Assembly: GCA_033557465.1 (NCBI GenBank)
Contig: JAWIIG010000039.1
Location: 310,001 to 374,000, forward strand
Direction of reading: 5' to 3'
Origin: Ichthyophis bannanicus
Taxonomy: Eukaryota; Chordata; Amphibia; Gymnophiona; Ichthyophiidae
Length of the DNA: 64,000 nucleotides
Each line of letters opens with the position of its first letter. Position 1 is the first letter of the stretch. Below, piece by piece: positions 63,645-64,000 of this stretch. The translations under genes and the position numbers were made by a program. Below the pieces are notes generated by a model, which did not search any database, had not been told where the DNA came from, and was given only the letters and a program-made list of their open reading frames with translations.

Positions 63645-64000
63645 CTAAATCTGGGAGGGACCCGCGAGCCCAGCTATAAGAGCCGCAGCCCCCACTTTTG
63701 CATCGTTCCGGGCTTGAACATCCAACCTGTAATGTTTAGTAAAAGAATGCAAGGAAGACCAAGTAGCCGCTTTGCAGATATCTATTGGTGGAACAAACGC
63801 AAACTCTGCCCAAGAAGTAGCTAGAGCTCGAGTAGAATGAGCCCGTAAACCAAGGGGCGGAGAAAGACCTTTAGCAGCATAAGCCGCTACAATAGCACTG
63901 CGAACCCAACGTGCTATGGTGGACTTTGAGGCTGGTCGACCCTTACGAGATCCGGCATATTGGACAAAGAGTCTATCTGTTTTCCGAAAGGACTTGGAAA
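63645..64000 (-). CDS. DIRS D tyrosine recombinase, C-terminal part
   Basis: Open on the minus strand from the window edge to TAG at 63,645-63,647, about 118 codons, no start in the window. It reads SFRKTDRLFVQYAGSRKG, GLRAHSTRALATSWA (H-x-x-R), VPPIDICKAATWSSLHSF and TKHYRLDVQ (tyrosine). No defect is visible in this part. Confidence 0.88.
   Translation of the reverse strand, partial: SKSFRKTDRLFVQYAGSRKGRPASKSTIARWVRSAIVAAYAAKGLSPPLGLRAHSTRALATSWAEFAFVPPIDICKAATWSSLHSFTKHYRLDVQARNDAKVGAAALIAGLAGPSQI

Larger units (their letters stand above)
63071..64000 (-). mobile_element. DIRS element D, 3' part (runs off the window)
   Basis: Left terminal repeat from 63,071 with donor-like TTCTTACCTG (63,082-63,091), internal complementary region at 63,528-63,627 and recombinase from 63,645. 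It is inserted into gag of copy C in the same orientation. Confidence 0.88.

Noticed and set aside
1..64000. CRISPR arrays, bacterial operons, or host exons
   Set aside because: No spaced short repeats, no ribosome-binding sites, and every convincing protein motif belongs to a transposable element.

Overview
This window is animal nuclear DNA made almost entirely of transposable elements. I found no host protein-coding exon, tRNA or rRNA. The mixture points to a vertebrate with a large, repeat-rich genome, most likely an amphibian and perhaps a caecilian: many DIRS-type tyrosine-recombinase retrotransposons, a Tx1-like L1, CR1- and L2-type LINEs, a Penelope-like element with a hammerhead ribozyme motif, CORE-type SINEs, a piggyBac element, a hAT miniature element and a solo LTR. 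The organism call is inference; the element families are read from protein motifs and terminal repeats.

Region 1 (1-13,330) is an onion. An old plus-strand DIRS relic (pieces at 1-228, 1,383-2,165 and 12,267-13,330) is split by two minus-strand L2-type LINEs. The second LINE is itself split by a full-length Tx1-like L1 (2,360-8,591, 15-bp target-site duplication, uninterrupted 1,293-codon ORF2). It is split again by a 5'-truncated Penelope-like element (8,986-12,198) flanked by 68-bp direct repeats.

Region 2 (13,331-23,839) holds LINE and SINE pieces and then a piggyBac element. Its transposase gene is cut in two by a complete DIRS element (15,713-22,003), which carries a hAT-like miniature element with an 8-bp target duplication.

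Region 3 (23,840-35,945) holds CR1 and L2 LINEs on both strands, the gag half of a second DIRS family (28,498-31,390), a 1.3-kb solo LTR, and microsatellites.

Region 4 (35,946-64,000) is dominated by at least six DIRS copies, all on the minus strand. Copies A and B abut head to tail inside one LINE. Copy B has intact RT/RNase H and tyrosine-recombinase reading frames and identical 112-bp terminal repeats. Further right, copies E and C sit inside the gag of copy F, and copy D sits inside the gag of copy C. CR1 and L2 LINEs interrupt E and C.

DIRS elements copy themselves through a circular DNA that is integrated by a tyrosine recombinase. The internal complementary region, an antisense copy of the circle junction, is readable in copies H, A, B, C and D. 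The most unusual signal is that every DIRS 3' end seen here carries CAGGTAAG, a consensus splice donor, while most 5' ends are pyrimidine-rich and end in CAG like a splice acceptor.
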